Of a stretch of DNA of 64,000 nucleotides, positions 16,775 through 24,883 are shown piece after piece. The stretch is taken from assembly GCA_022750115.1 (NCBI GenBank), contig JAKIWI010000001.1, positions 209,490 through 273,489 on the forward strand, in the 5' to 3' direction. The translations under genes were made by a program, and so were the position numbers. The notes below the pieces were generated by a model. It searched no databases and had not been told where the DNA came from. It saw only the letters and a program-made list of their open reading frames with translations. The stretch's first letter is position 1. Each line of letters opens with the position of its first letter. This DNA is from Thermoplasmata archaeon (lineage in GTDB: Archaea > Thermoplasmatota > Thermoplasmata > Lutacidiplasmatales > UBA184).

Positions 16775-19700
16775 GTGGCGTCCCCCCTCCCGGCCTACGC
16801 ACGACGACTCGATCGAACGCTCGCCCGTGCCGAATCGGGCCGCTGGGGCCGGCACACTCCTTCGCCGATGGTCGCGGTTCTCTCGGTCTTGACGATCCTC
16901 GGTATGTCCTCTCTTCTGGGTGGTGCGATGGCGCCGAGCAATTCGAGCGCGACGCATGCTTCGCCCGGGCGGGTTGCTCCAACTGCAACGGCTGCGCCAC
17001 TGTCGGCCGCCTCCGCGTCCCTGGGCGCGATCGGGGGCCCACTCCCGCACGTCCCGTGGACTTGCCCCGCTTCGGCTGCGAGCACTCTCCACTGCTCGGC
17101 ACCCGCCGCCCCGGCCCGACCTGCGGCGAACGTGACCGGCGGCTGGATCGCGGGCCCCACTCCTCCCGCCCGCGGACTGCTGGTCTACGACGCGAAAGAC
17201 GGCTATGACCTCTTGATGGCCGAGGCGCCGTCCTCGAATCCGCTCGCGTACTACGGCGGCGTCGCGTCGTACTTCTCGTACTCGAACGGGACGTGGTCGA
17301 CGTTGACCCTGGTGGGCGGGCCGGCGTTCTGCGGGGCCGGCGCACTCGCCTACGACTCGTCGGATCAGGTCGTCGTGTTCTGGGGCAACGCGCTCTGCCG
17401 CAGCGCGGGGGACACCTGGACCTACCAGGGGGGCGCTTGGACGAACGTCACGGGCGCCTCCGCTCCCCCGGTGGCGATCGGTGCCAACGTCGCGAACGAC
17501 CCGTCCGTGCTCGGCCTGCTCTACTTCGGCGGCTGCTGCGCGAACGGGACGGGAGGCTGGACGTGGAGCTACTCGGCCCGGACCTGGACCAACCGGTCCT
17601 CCTCGGTGAGCGCGGAGCCCACGGCGGACTCGTACGGAGCGATGTCGTACGACTCGACGGACCGCGGTGTGGTCCTTGTCGAGGGTCCGACGGCCTCCTC
17701 GTTCTCCACGAGCTACCATACCTGGTTCTTCAACGGCTCGTGGTCCGCCGAACCGACCGCACCGGTCCCGAGCACCAACGGACGGATCGCGCCGGGTCTG
17801 GCGGACGACCCCACGGACCACTACGTCGTGCTCGTTCCATCTTGGAACGGGACGGTGAACCGGACCGGTCCCTCGTTCCACTACGCGAACGGCACGTGGT
17901 CGAAAGGCCCGCTTCAGACCGGCCTCTCGGAGTCCCTCTACCCCGCGCTCGACTACGACCCGAGCGCGAAGGTGGCGGGGGACCTGCTCCTGGAACCCAC
18001 GGTCGGTGGCGCGATCCAAGGCGCGACCACGACCTGGCTCTACCACGGGGGGAACTGGACGAACCTGACGGGGGCGACGAACGGCCCCGGAGCGCGGGCC
18101 GAGATCGCGATGACCTACGATGCCGCCGACGGCTACGTCCTCGCCTTTGGAGGGTGCGCCTGCCAGCCGAATGTCAACGTCTCGGGCGCGAAATCGGACA
18201 CCTGGAAGTTCTCCAAGGGGAATTGGACCCAACTCCCCACGAACGCGAGCCCCTCGGCGCGAACTCTGGCGGGGCTCGTGTACGATGCGGCGGACGGCTA
18301 CGTCCTGTTGTTCGGGGGGCTCGGCCCCTCCGGTTCGCTCAACGACACCTGGGAGTTCAACGCCGCCCAGGGCAACTGGACGCCGATCACACCGGTTACG
18401 GCGCCGCCGTGGTACCAAGGCGAGACGATGGCGTACGACGGCTCCGATAGCTACGTCGTCCTTCTCACGGGCGGGATCCCCGCGTCCACCTGGACGTACC
18501 ACGCCGGCGTCTGGACCAACCTCACCGCGCTCGGCGACCGGTCGATCGATGGTGCGCCCGCGAACCCGATCGTCTTCAACGGCCCGCTCGCGCACGTTGT
18601 CCTGTTCGGTACCGCGCACGCGCAATCGGGCTATTCGCCGTACCTCCTGGCGGACACGTGGTGGTTCCACGGCGGGAACTGGACGAACCTCACCGCGACC
18701 GCCAAATCACCGCCGCCCGCGCGCTCCGGCGCATCGATGGCGGACTTCGCGTCCGGCGGCGCCTTCGTGTTGCTCTACGGCGGTTCGCAATCGTTCGACG
18801 GTCTCTCGGCGCCGCTCAACGACACGTGGGAGTTCAACGGGAGTTGGACGAAGCTCTCCCCAGCGGTCTCCCCGGGCAACCGCTCGGACATGTCCGGCAC
18901 GTTCGACGCCGCCGACCAGCTCGACGTGTTCTACGGCGGCTGGTACGGCCAGTTCTCCCCGGCCCCGCTCGCGTGCTCCGTGAACGGGCCGTGCGGGGAT
19001 ACCTGGTACTGGTCCGGAGGCTCGTCGAGCACGCCGCTCGTCCAGGCGTTCACCGCGTCGCCGTCCCCAGTGGACCTCGGCTCGACCACCCACCTCGCCG
19101 TGTCGGTGATCGGCGGAACGCCCCCGTTCTCGTACAACTACACCAATCTCCCGACGGGTTGCGCGAGCGCGAACAACGGGAAATTGAACTGCACCGCGAC
19201 CGTCACCGGGTCCTGGACCGTTTCCGTGGTCGCCACCGACTCGGGTGGCCACGCCGCGTCGGCACGCGTGCTGGTGGTGGTCAACGCCGCGCTCGCGCTC
19301 TCGGGGTTCACCGCGACCCCCTCCCCGGCGATTGTCTCGGTCCGGTCGCTCCTGACCGTTCAGCTGTCCCACGGGACGGCGCCGTTCTCGTACGCCTACT
19401 CGGGGCTCCCGACCGGGTGTGCGACCCAAGATGTCCCGACGTTGCCCTGCACTCCGAGCGGCGTCGGCAACTTCTCGGTGGGCGTCTCCGTTCAGGACGG
19501 AGGCGGCGGCGCCGTGACGGGCTCGTTGAACCTCTCGGTCGCCGATGCCGGATTGATCTACGGGCTCGGGTTCTCCAGCTACTCGATCTCGCCGTCCACG
19601 GTGGTCCTCGGAAACGCGAGCACGATCTCGATCAACGCCAGCTCGCCGAACGGACCGATCACCTACGCCTACGGGAACCTTCCACCGGGGTGCAGCTCCT

Positions 19701-20599
19701 CGAACGCGTCCAGCATCTCTTGCCTGGCGACGAAGGCGGGGACGTACGACGTGACGATCTCCCTGCGGGACACCGCCGGGGGCTTCCTGCAGGTCTCCGG
19801 GAACCTCACGGTCAATCCCGTCGGGGGGAGCGGGGGAACCGGTCTCGTCATCTCCGGGTTCGGCGCCGCCTCGGGTCCGGCCACCGTCGGTTCGACCGTC
19901 GTCCTTTCGGTTCTCGCCAGCGGAGGGAGCGGCCCGCTCACCTACCGATACACGTCCCTGCCGACGGGCTGTGCCTCGGCCAACACCTCGGCCCTTCCGT
20001 GCGACCCGTCGTCGCCCGGACTCTACCCCCTGCGCGTCGTCGTGTCGGACGCGGCCTCGCACGTCGAGGGCGCCGTCGGCATGCTCCTCGTGATCGACGC
20101 GAGCGGACCGGCGCCCGCCGTCTCGGCGTTTTTCGCGACGTCCCCGACGGTCACGGTCCCCAACTCGACGGTGTTCATCGTCGAAGTCCGGGGCGTGCTT
20201 CCGCTGTCGTTCGTGTACGCGGGCCTCCCGGCGAGTTGCGAAAGCGCCAACGTGAGCGTACTCAATTGCACGCCGATCGCGACCGGGATGTTCACCGTCA
20301 CCGTCCACGTAACGGACCATATCGGTCGGACGACCTCGGCCTCGACGTCGCTCGTCGTGCAGAGTCCGAACGTCATCTTGCCGATTGGAGGGGTGCACGT
20401 CAAGCCAGCGGCTTCGCTCTGGAGCGAGATTCCCTTGTACGGGTACGCAGCGTTCGCGGGAGCGATCGTCCTGACGGCCCTGCTGGGCGCGCTTTACCGG
20501 GCCGAGCGGAGGACCCGGGCGGAGGGCGAGGCGATCGTCCGGGAGCTGAATCGACGAGCGGACGAGGTTCCGCCGAGCGAGGAATCGAGAAAGCCGTGA
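16775..20599 (+). CDS. Giant kelch/Ig-like surface protein with C-terminal membrane anchor
   Basis: A 1274-residue exported protein. A hydrophobic signal segment (MVAVLSVLTILGMSSLLGG) ends near residue 51. Residues 115-750 are kelch repeats with the recurring pattern YD..DGYVLLFGG...DTW.F..G.WT, forming one or two beta-propellers. Residues 755-1210 hold five Ig/PKD-like repeats, each with a GC(A/S)S.N...L.C cysteine pair. A transmembrane helix (YAAFAGAIVLTALLGALY) and a short charged cytoplasmic tail close the protein. N-X-S/T sequons are frequent, as expected for N-glycosylation. It lies 61 nt before a membrane-bound winged-helix protein. Confidence 0.88.
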   Translation: MASPLPAYARRLDRTLARAESGRWGRHTPSPMVAVLSVLTILGMSSLLGGAMAPSNSSATHASPGRVAPTATAAPLSAASASLGAIGGPLPHVPWTCPASAASTLHCSAPAAPARPAANVTGGWIAGPTPPARGLLVYDAKDGYDLLMAEAPSSNPLAYYGGVASYFSYSNGTWSTLTLVGGPAFCGAGALAYDSSDQVVVFWGNALCRSAGDTWTYQGGAWTNVTGASAPPVAIGANVANDPSVLGLLYFGGCCANGTGGWTWSYSARTWTNRSSSVSAEPTADSYGAMSYDSTDRGVVLVEGPTASSFSTSYHTWFFNGSWSAEPTAPVPSTNGRIAPGLADDPTDHYVVLVPSWNGTVNRTGPSFHYANGTWSKGPLQTGLSESLYPALDYDPSAKVAGDLLLEPTVGGAIQGATTTWLYHGGNWTNLTGATNGPGARAEIAMTYDAADGYVLAFGGCACQPNVNVSGAKSDTWKFSKGNWTQLPTNASPSARTLAGLVYDAADGYVLLFGGLGPSGSLNDTWEFNAAQGNWTPITPVTAPPWYQGETMAYDGSDSYVVLLTGGIPASTWTYHAGVWTNLTALGDRSIDGAPANPIVFNGPLAHVVLFGTAHAQSGYSPYLLADTWWFHGGNWTNLTATAKSPPPARSGASMADFASGGAFVLLYGGSQSFDGLSAPLNDTWEFNGSWTKLSPAVSPGNRSDMSGTFDAADQLDVFYGGWYGQFSPAPLACSVNGPCGDTWYWSGGSSSTPLVQAFTASPSPVDLGSTTHLAVSVIGGTPPFSYNYTNLPTGCASANNGKLNCTATVTGSWTVSVVATDSGGHAASARVLVVVNAALALSGFTATPSPAIVSVRSLLTVQLSHGTAPFSYAYSGLPTGCATQDVPTLPCTPSGVGNFSVGVSVQDGGGGAVTGSLNLSVADAGLIYGLGFSSYSISPSTVVLGNASTISINASSPNGPITYAYGNLPPGCSSSNASSISCLATKAGTYDVTISLRDTAGGFLQVSGNLTVNPVGGSGGTGLVISGFGAASGPATVGSTVVLSVLASGGSGPLTYRYTSLPTGCASANTSALPCDPSSPGLYPLRVVVSDAASHVEGAVGMLLVIDASGPAPAVSAFFATSPTVTVPNSTVFIVEVRGVLPLSFVYAGLPASCESANVSVLNCTPIATGMFTVTVHVTDHIGRTTSASTSLVVQSPNVILPIGGVHVKPAASLWSEIPLYGYAAFAGAIVLTALLGALYRAERRTRAEGEAIVRELNRRADEVPPSEESRKP

Positions 20600-20660
20600 G
20601 CCGCCTCCCTCAGGCCGCATTTGGGTAGGGGAGTGGGTCGCGCTGATCCTCTGGGAGTTC

Positions 20661-21212
20661 GTGGCCGGCGTGGCCGTCGGAGCCGCGGCCGTGGCCGGCC
20701 TTTGGCTGATCGTCCGACACCTTCGGCCGGCGCCCCGCCCGACCCCCGCCCTCGAGCCGGAGGACCCCAGCGCTGCGCGAACCGAGGATGCGGTGCCCCG
20801 CGTGGAGGTCGTCCGGCCCCCCGTGCCCTCGGCGCGGGAGCCGACCGGGGGGTCCGATGACGCGCCGCCCGAGGAGCGGCTCCGTACGTCGCAGCGGGTG
20901 ATCCTGCAGGTGATGGCGCAGGGGCGACTCGCGCCGGGCGAAGTCGCGCCGTTCGGGCTCTCGCAGGCCGGAATGGGCGAGGCGCTGCACCTCACGCAGA
21001 GTTCTCTTGCGAAGACGCTCGGGCGACTCGTCGCGGCCGGCGTTCTCACGGTCGGCCGTCGCCACGTGGAGCACCAGGACCGCCGTTTGAAGGTCTACGA
21101 GTTGACCCCGCTCGGCGAATCGTTGGCCCGTGACCTTCGCCACCGGTCCGTCCGCGCGTCGTTGGCTCCCCCGGACCGTCGGCCGCCTCGGCCGATGGAG
21201 TTCGGTCGCTGA
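20661..21212 (+). CDS. Membrane-anchored winged-helix (MarR-like) regulator
   Basis: A 183-residue protein. Residues 1-20 are a membrane helix (VAVGAAAVAGLWLIVRHL) followed by arginines, so the rest should be cytoplasmic. After a Pro-rich linker, residues 78-165 form a winged-helix DNA-binding domain: helix pair QRVILQVMAQGRLAPGEV, recognition region LTQSSLAKTLGRLVAAGVL, wing RRHVEHQDRRLKVYELT. The domain is clearly related to that in the 50667-51974 gene, where it is fused to an extracellular PKD region. The hydrophobic reading continues about 10 codons upstream without a usual start codon, so the N-terminus may be slightly longer. Confidence 0.75.
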   Translation: MAGVAVGAAAVAGLWLIVRHLRPAPRPTPALEPEDPSAARTEDAVPRVEVVRPPVPSAREPTGGSDDAPPEERLRTSQRVILQVMAQGRLAPGEVAPFGLSQAGMGEALHLTQSSLAKTLGRLVAAGVLTVGRRHVEHQDRRLKVYELTPLGESLARDLRHRSVRASLAPPDRRPPRPMEFGR

Positions 21213-21326
21213 TCCGCCCGAACCGCGCGAACGGGGGCCCGCCCACGCTCGATCCTACCTCGGAGTTTCGCCGGCGGTGCGCCACCCGTCTCGGTAGGTC
21301 TATCTAGCACGAACGAGTCACCGAAA

Positions 21327-21917
21327 ATGGAGTCCGTCCGTATGAGAATGGGTATCGTGGTAGTGGGGATCGTCTTGCTGGTGATCGGGGCCGTCCTGCT
21401 GTTCGTCCCTCTCGTGCCGCAGCCCGATCAAACGGTCAAGTCGAACTCGTCGCTCCCCTTCGACCTCTTCAGCGTGTCCGGGTTCTCGGTGACGGGCAGC
21501 ATCCCCGTCGCCGTCTCCTGGACTTCCAACGGAACGGTCACTGTCGTCGCGGCGGCTGGCTCGAGCGAGGCCCAGTACACGGGCGCCTCCGGCGGCGTGT
21601 CCGGGCTCGTCACACAGACCGGGACGAGCGGCTCGTTCTCGCTGAATCAACCCGATGGCGGCGAAGTTGTGTTGGGCGTGCTCAGCGGAAGCGCGTTCGG
21701 TGGCTCCAGCTCCAATGCCACCGTCGCGTTCCACGTGACCGTCGCCCAGACTACGGTCGGATCGCTCCTCCTGATCGTGGGGATCGTGATCCTCATCGTC
21801 GGCATCGTGCTCAAGTCGAAGTCGGCGAAGATGGCGGCCCCGGCCGCAAACCAGTGGACGCCACCCCCGTCCCCACCCGCGTCGGGTGACATGCCCCCGA
21901 CGCCTCCGTCCTCGTAG
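21327..21917 (+). CDS. Two-helix membrane protein with extracellular domain, function unknown
   Basis: A 196-residue protein. An N-terminal membrane helix (MGIVVVGIVLLVIGAVLLFV) is followed by a Ser/Thr/Gly-rich, beta-like domain of about 110 residues with NXS/T sites, a second helix (SLLLIVGIVILIVGIVL) and a Pro-rich cytoplasmic tail. The layout predicts both ends inside and the beta domain outside. Met1 at 21327 is used; Met6 (21342) is possible. It is separated by 114 nt from the winged-helix gene and probably has its own promoter. No family recognised. Confidence 0.7.
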   Translation: MESVRMRMGIVVVGIVLLVIGAVLLFVPLVPQPDQTVKSNSSLPFDLFSVSGFSVTGSIPVAVSWTSNGTVTVVAAAGSSEAQYTGASGGVSGLVTQTGTSGSFSLNQPDGGEVVLGVLSGSAFGGSSSNATVAFHVTVAQTTVGSLLLIVGIVILIVGIVLKSKSAKMAAPAANQWTPPPSPPASGDMPPTPPSS

Positions 21918-21978
21918 GCCGGAACCCCCGCCGCACGGCCCCCTTGGGCCGTGCGGCCCCCTCTGCCTTCGACCGGAG

Positions 21979-23016
21979 CTACCGCTCGGCCGCGCCGGGA
22001 AACGCCCCTCGGTACATCGCGAGGTGCGACTCGACGACGGCGGGCCATCCGAACCGCTGTTCGGCGGAGGCCCGGGCGGCGAGCGCCATCGGCTGACGCA
22101 CCGACGGATCGCTCAGCTCGCGCAATCGGGCGGCCAGGAATCGGCGGATCGCCTCGTCGTCGGCCGTTCCCGCCGCGGCCCACCCGGTGACGCCGGACTC
22201 GACGAGTCCCGCGATGGGCTCGGCCCCCAGCACGGGCAGCGACGCCGAAAGGCCCTGCAGGACCGCGCCGGCCAGCACCTCGACGCGGCTCGGATGCAGC
22301 AGCACGTCGGCGCGCGCGTACTCGCGGCGGAGTTCGTCGTCCGTGAGCTCGCCGAGGACTTCGACTTCGGGGTTGGCCGCCCGCACCCGTTCGAGGTAGC
22401 GCGCGTCGGGAGTGGGTCCCACCAATCGGAACGACCACCCCGCGTCGCGCGCCGCCGCCGCGGCGAGCTCCCAGCGCTTGAGGGGGGCAACGACCCCGAC
22501 CCCCAGGGCGCCCCGCCCGCTGCGAGCGGCGGGGTCCGACCGAAACCGGTCGGTGTCCACTCCGATCGGGATCACACGCAACCGCGACTCCACGGGCGGT
22601 ACCGAGCGGGCGATCTCCGCCCGGAGTCGTTCGGTCAGGGCGACCGTCGCCCGAGCCCGGGCGACCGCGCGGCGCTCCAGCCAGAAGCCGAATCGCTGCC
22701 GAGCCCCGACGCGCTCGAACCAGTGCCGCGAATGGGAGGTGAAGACGAACGGTATCCCCGCCATCGCGAGACGGTTCGCGACCGCAGGCGTACTCGCGTG
22801 GACCGCCTCGGCCCCGACGGCCCGGACGAGAGCCGGGAGGGTGAGCGCGAATAGGTACTCATCGACCGAGCGGCCGTGCCGCACCCGGTTGATCACGACC
22901 GGATCGTGGCCCGCGGCCCGGAGGGCGCTTGCGAACTCGGCGATCGTCCGCTCGACACCGCCGTAGCCGACAGGGGGGATCGCCTGGACGCCCGTTCCGA
23001 CGAGGGCGATGCGCAC
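21979..23016 (-). CDS. Glycosyltransferase family 4
   Basis: A 345-residue GT-B fold enzyme. The N-terminal loop PPVGYGGVERTIAEFASAL is the acceptor-side glycine motif, RVIPIGVDTDRF marks the domain hinge, and ARADVLLHPSRVEVLAGAVLQGLSASLPVL with downstream Glu residues is the nucleotide-sugar site of GT4 enzymes. It most likely builds cell-surface glycans or glycolipids, which fits the many sequon-rich surface proteins nearby. GTG 23016 is 26 nt from a GTTTATC element (23045-23039), consistent with leaderless transcription. Confidence 0.85.
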   Translation of the reverse strand: MRIALVGTGVQAIPPVGYGGVERTIAEFASALRAAGHDPVVINRVRHGRSVDEYLFALTLPALVRAVGAEAVHASTPAVANRLAMAGIPFVFTSHSRHWFERVGARQRFGFWLERRAVARARATVALTERLRAEIARSVPPVESRLRVIPIGVDTDRFRSDPAARSGRGALGVGVVAPLKRWELAAAAARDAGWSFRLVGPTPDARYLERVRAANPEVEVLGELTDDELRREYARADVLLHPSRVEVLAGAVLQGLSASLPVLGAEPIAGLVESGVTGWAAAGTADDEAIRRFLAARLRELSDPSVRQPMALAARASAEQRFGWPAVVESHLAMYRGAFPGAAER

Positions 23017-23038
23017 GAGCGGGTCATCGCGGGCCGGA

Positions 23039-23045
23039 GATAAAC
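23039..23045 (-). promoter_or_regulatory. TATA element for the glycosyltransferase gene
   Basis: GTTTATC on the minus strand, 26 nt from GTG 23016. On the plus strand the same bases (GATAAAC) are about 50 nt from the EVE start, so they could also drive that gene with a short leader. Confidence 0.5.
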
Positions 23046-23092
23046 TCCACGATGGGGAGAAGCGTCATACCCATGCCCGAACGTCGGAGGGC

Positions 23093-23578
23093 ATGGCCCG
23101 CTGGCTCGTCAAAGAGGAGCCGACCCACTACTCGTTCGCCGACCTCCGCCGGGACGGGAGCGCCGAGTGGGACGGCGTGCACAACGCACTGGCGTTGCGG
23201 CACCTGAAGGCGATGCGCCGCGGCGACGAGGTCTTGTACTACCACTCCGGCGGCGAGCGCTCCGTGGTCGGGATCGCGCGCGTCGCGGGCGCGCCGTACG
23301 CGAACCCTTCGGACGACCGGGGTTCGTGGTCGGTACGCCTCGCGCCCGTGCGAACGCTTGCGACCGCGGTCCCCCTCTCGACCCTCAAGGCCGATGCGGC
23401 CCTCACCTCGTTCGACCTGGTTCGCATCGGGAGGCTTTCGGTGATGCCGGTCTCGGACGAGCAGTGGGCCCGCGTGCTATCGTTCGAGTCCAAGTCGAAC
23501 GTCGTTCGTCAGAGCAGATCGGCCGCGCGTCGACCGAAGCGCCGAGCCGCCGCCGCCCGGAAGCGTTCGTCGACGTAG
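23093..23578 (+). CDS. EVE-domain protein
   Basis: A 161-residue protein whose first 130 residues form an EVE domain (PUA-like fold): MARWLVKEEPTHYSFADL, then WDGVHNALALRHLKAMRRGD and VLYYHSGGERSVVGIARV. EVE domains bind modified bases in DNA or RNA and occur in nucleic-acid modification sensing and restriction. The C-terminal 35 residues are Arg/Ala-rich and may bind nucleic acid. ATG 23093 matches the family start; longer in-frame readings upstream look non-coding. Its last 70 nt are antisense to the HD-domain gene. Confidence 0.88.
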   Translation: MARWLVKEEPTHYSFADLRRDGSAEWDGVHNALALRHLKAMRRGDEVLYYHSGGERSVVGIARVAGAPYANPSDDRGSWSVRLAPVRTLATAVPLSTLKADAALTSFDLVRIGRLSVMPVSDEQWARVLSFESKSNVVRQSRSAARRPKRRAAAARKRSST

Positions 23579-24774
23579 ACGGCCGCGACCCAGACGCTCC
23601 GCGGCCGGAGCGCCAGCGCCCGCCAAACGCTCGGCGCCCGGAACGGGTGGACGATCTTCCCGTCCTCCTCGACGCCGACCTCGTTCCAGTCGGCGCCCGG
23701 CGCCTCCCGGCGGTCGAGCCCCGACAGGTCGAACAGCACCGCGCCCGGCGGGGCCCGGATCTGCTCCGCGAGTTCGTCCTCCCGCGCCCTTCGCTCCGCC
23801 GGGTCCCGCGCGAGCCGAACGAGCCCGCGGCGCTCGGCGGCTCCGAGCGACTTCCAGCCGACGAGCCGTTTCGGAAGTCGGCGCTCGAGGATGCCGCGCA
23901 CGAGCTCGGCCGGGCGACCGCCTTCCTGCTGCAGCGCGACCAACAGGTCGGCGTCCGTTCCCGCCAGCAGAGGGCGAGCGGACTCCGGGTAGCCCCGGAT
24001 CCGTTCGACCGCGCCCTGCGTCAGGACCTCGGCGGCGCGGACCGTCTTGTGGTAGTAGACGGACGAGTACATCAGTGCCCGACCGACGAGGAAGCCCTCG
24101 ACGGCCTGGCGGCCTTTCTCGGCAAAGACGAGGCGCGAGCGGCTCGCTCGGACCGTGTCGAGCAGTCGGACGGCATCGATCGCGCCGTGCCCCACGCCGG
24201 TGTAATGGGCATCCCGCTGGAGGTAGTCGATGCGGTCGGCGTCGATCGCGCCGTGGAGCATCGCCCGCAGGAGCGGCGGGGGAGACGCTCCCGACGGGTC
24301 GACGAGGGCTGCGACCGATGGCGGTCGGATTCCGTGGGACTCGAGGATCTCCGCGATCGTGGGTCCGGGTCCGCGGCCGAGCGCGTCGGGTCCCTCCGAG
24401 AGGATGGTGGCCCGGCTTCGGCCCTCGTGCCCGATCCCGACGACCTCCCGCAGCGTCGGTTCGAGAGTGTGCGAAAACGGCGTGTGACCCAGGTCATGGA
24501 GGAGTCCCCCCGCCGCGACCCGGGCCGTCGCCTCCTCGTCGAGGCCCAACCGCTCGGCCATCGTTCGCACGACCGCGTGGACGCCGAGCGAGTGCTCGAG
24601 CCGCGTGTGGTTGGCCCCCGGGAACACGAGGTGAGCCAATCCGGTCTGACGGATCCCCCAGAGGCGTTGGAACGCGCGGTGGCCGACGAGCTGGAGGAAG
24701 ACGCCCTCCAGCGTGATCCCGCCGTGGACCGGGTCGAAGATCGTCTTGCGAGCGACCCCGCGTTCGGCGGCCAT
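23509..24774 (-). CDS. HD-domain phosphohydrolase, dGTPase-like
   Basis: A 421-residue metal-dependent phosphohydrolase. FDPVHGGITLEGVFLQLV and FQRLWGIRQTGLAHLVFPGA are the typical opening; HTRLEHSLGVHAVV carries the first His, GGLLHDLGHTPFSHTLE the HD pair, and DADRIDYLQRDAHYTGVG the distal Asp. The family includes SAMHD1-like and bacterial dNTP triphosphohydrolases, but several archaeal members have unknown substrates. It overlaps the EVE gene tail to tail. Start ATG 24774 is clear from alignment with the family opening. Confidence 0.85.
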   Translation of the reverse strand: MAAERGVARKTIFDPVHGGITLEGVFLQLVGHRAFQRLWGIRQTGLAHLVFPGANHTRLEHSLGVHAVVRTMAERLGLDEEATARVAAGGLLHDLGHTPFSHTLEPTLREVVGIGHEGRSRATILSEGPDALGRGPGPTIAEILESHGIRPPSVAALVDPSGASPPPLLRAMLHGAIDADRIDYLQRDAHYTGVGHGAIDAVRLLDTVRASRSRLVFAEKGRQAVEGFLVGRALMYSSVYYHKTVRAAEVLTQGAVERIRGYPESARPLLAGTDADLLVALQQEGGRPAELVRGILERRLPKRLVGWKSLGAAERRGLVRLARDPAERRAREDELAEQIRAPPGAVLFDLSGLDRREAPGADWNEVGVEEDGKIVHPFRAPSVWRALALRPRSVWVAAVYVDERFRAAAARRFGRRAADLL

Positions 24775-24848
24775 CCGGCGCTCCGGAGCCCCGACGCGCG
24801 ATAAAGCCGGGTCCTGCGCTCCGGCGGGGCTTCCCCGTTCGACGTACG

Positions 24849-24856
24849 TATTTATC
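24849..24856 (+). promoter_or_regulatory. TATA element of the giant TPR gene
   Basis: TATTTATC, centred about 31 nt upstream of ATG 24884. This is one of the clearest TATA elements in the window and supports leaderless transcription of the TPR gene. Confidence 0.6.
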
Positions 24857-24883
24857 GTCGAGCCCGGGTTCTCCTGATGCCCG

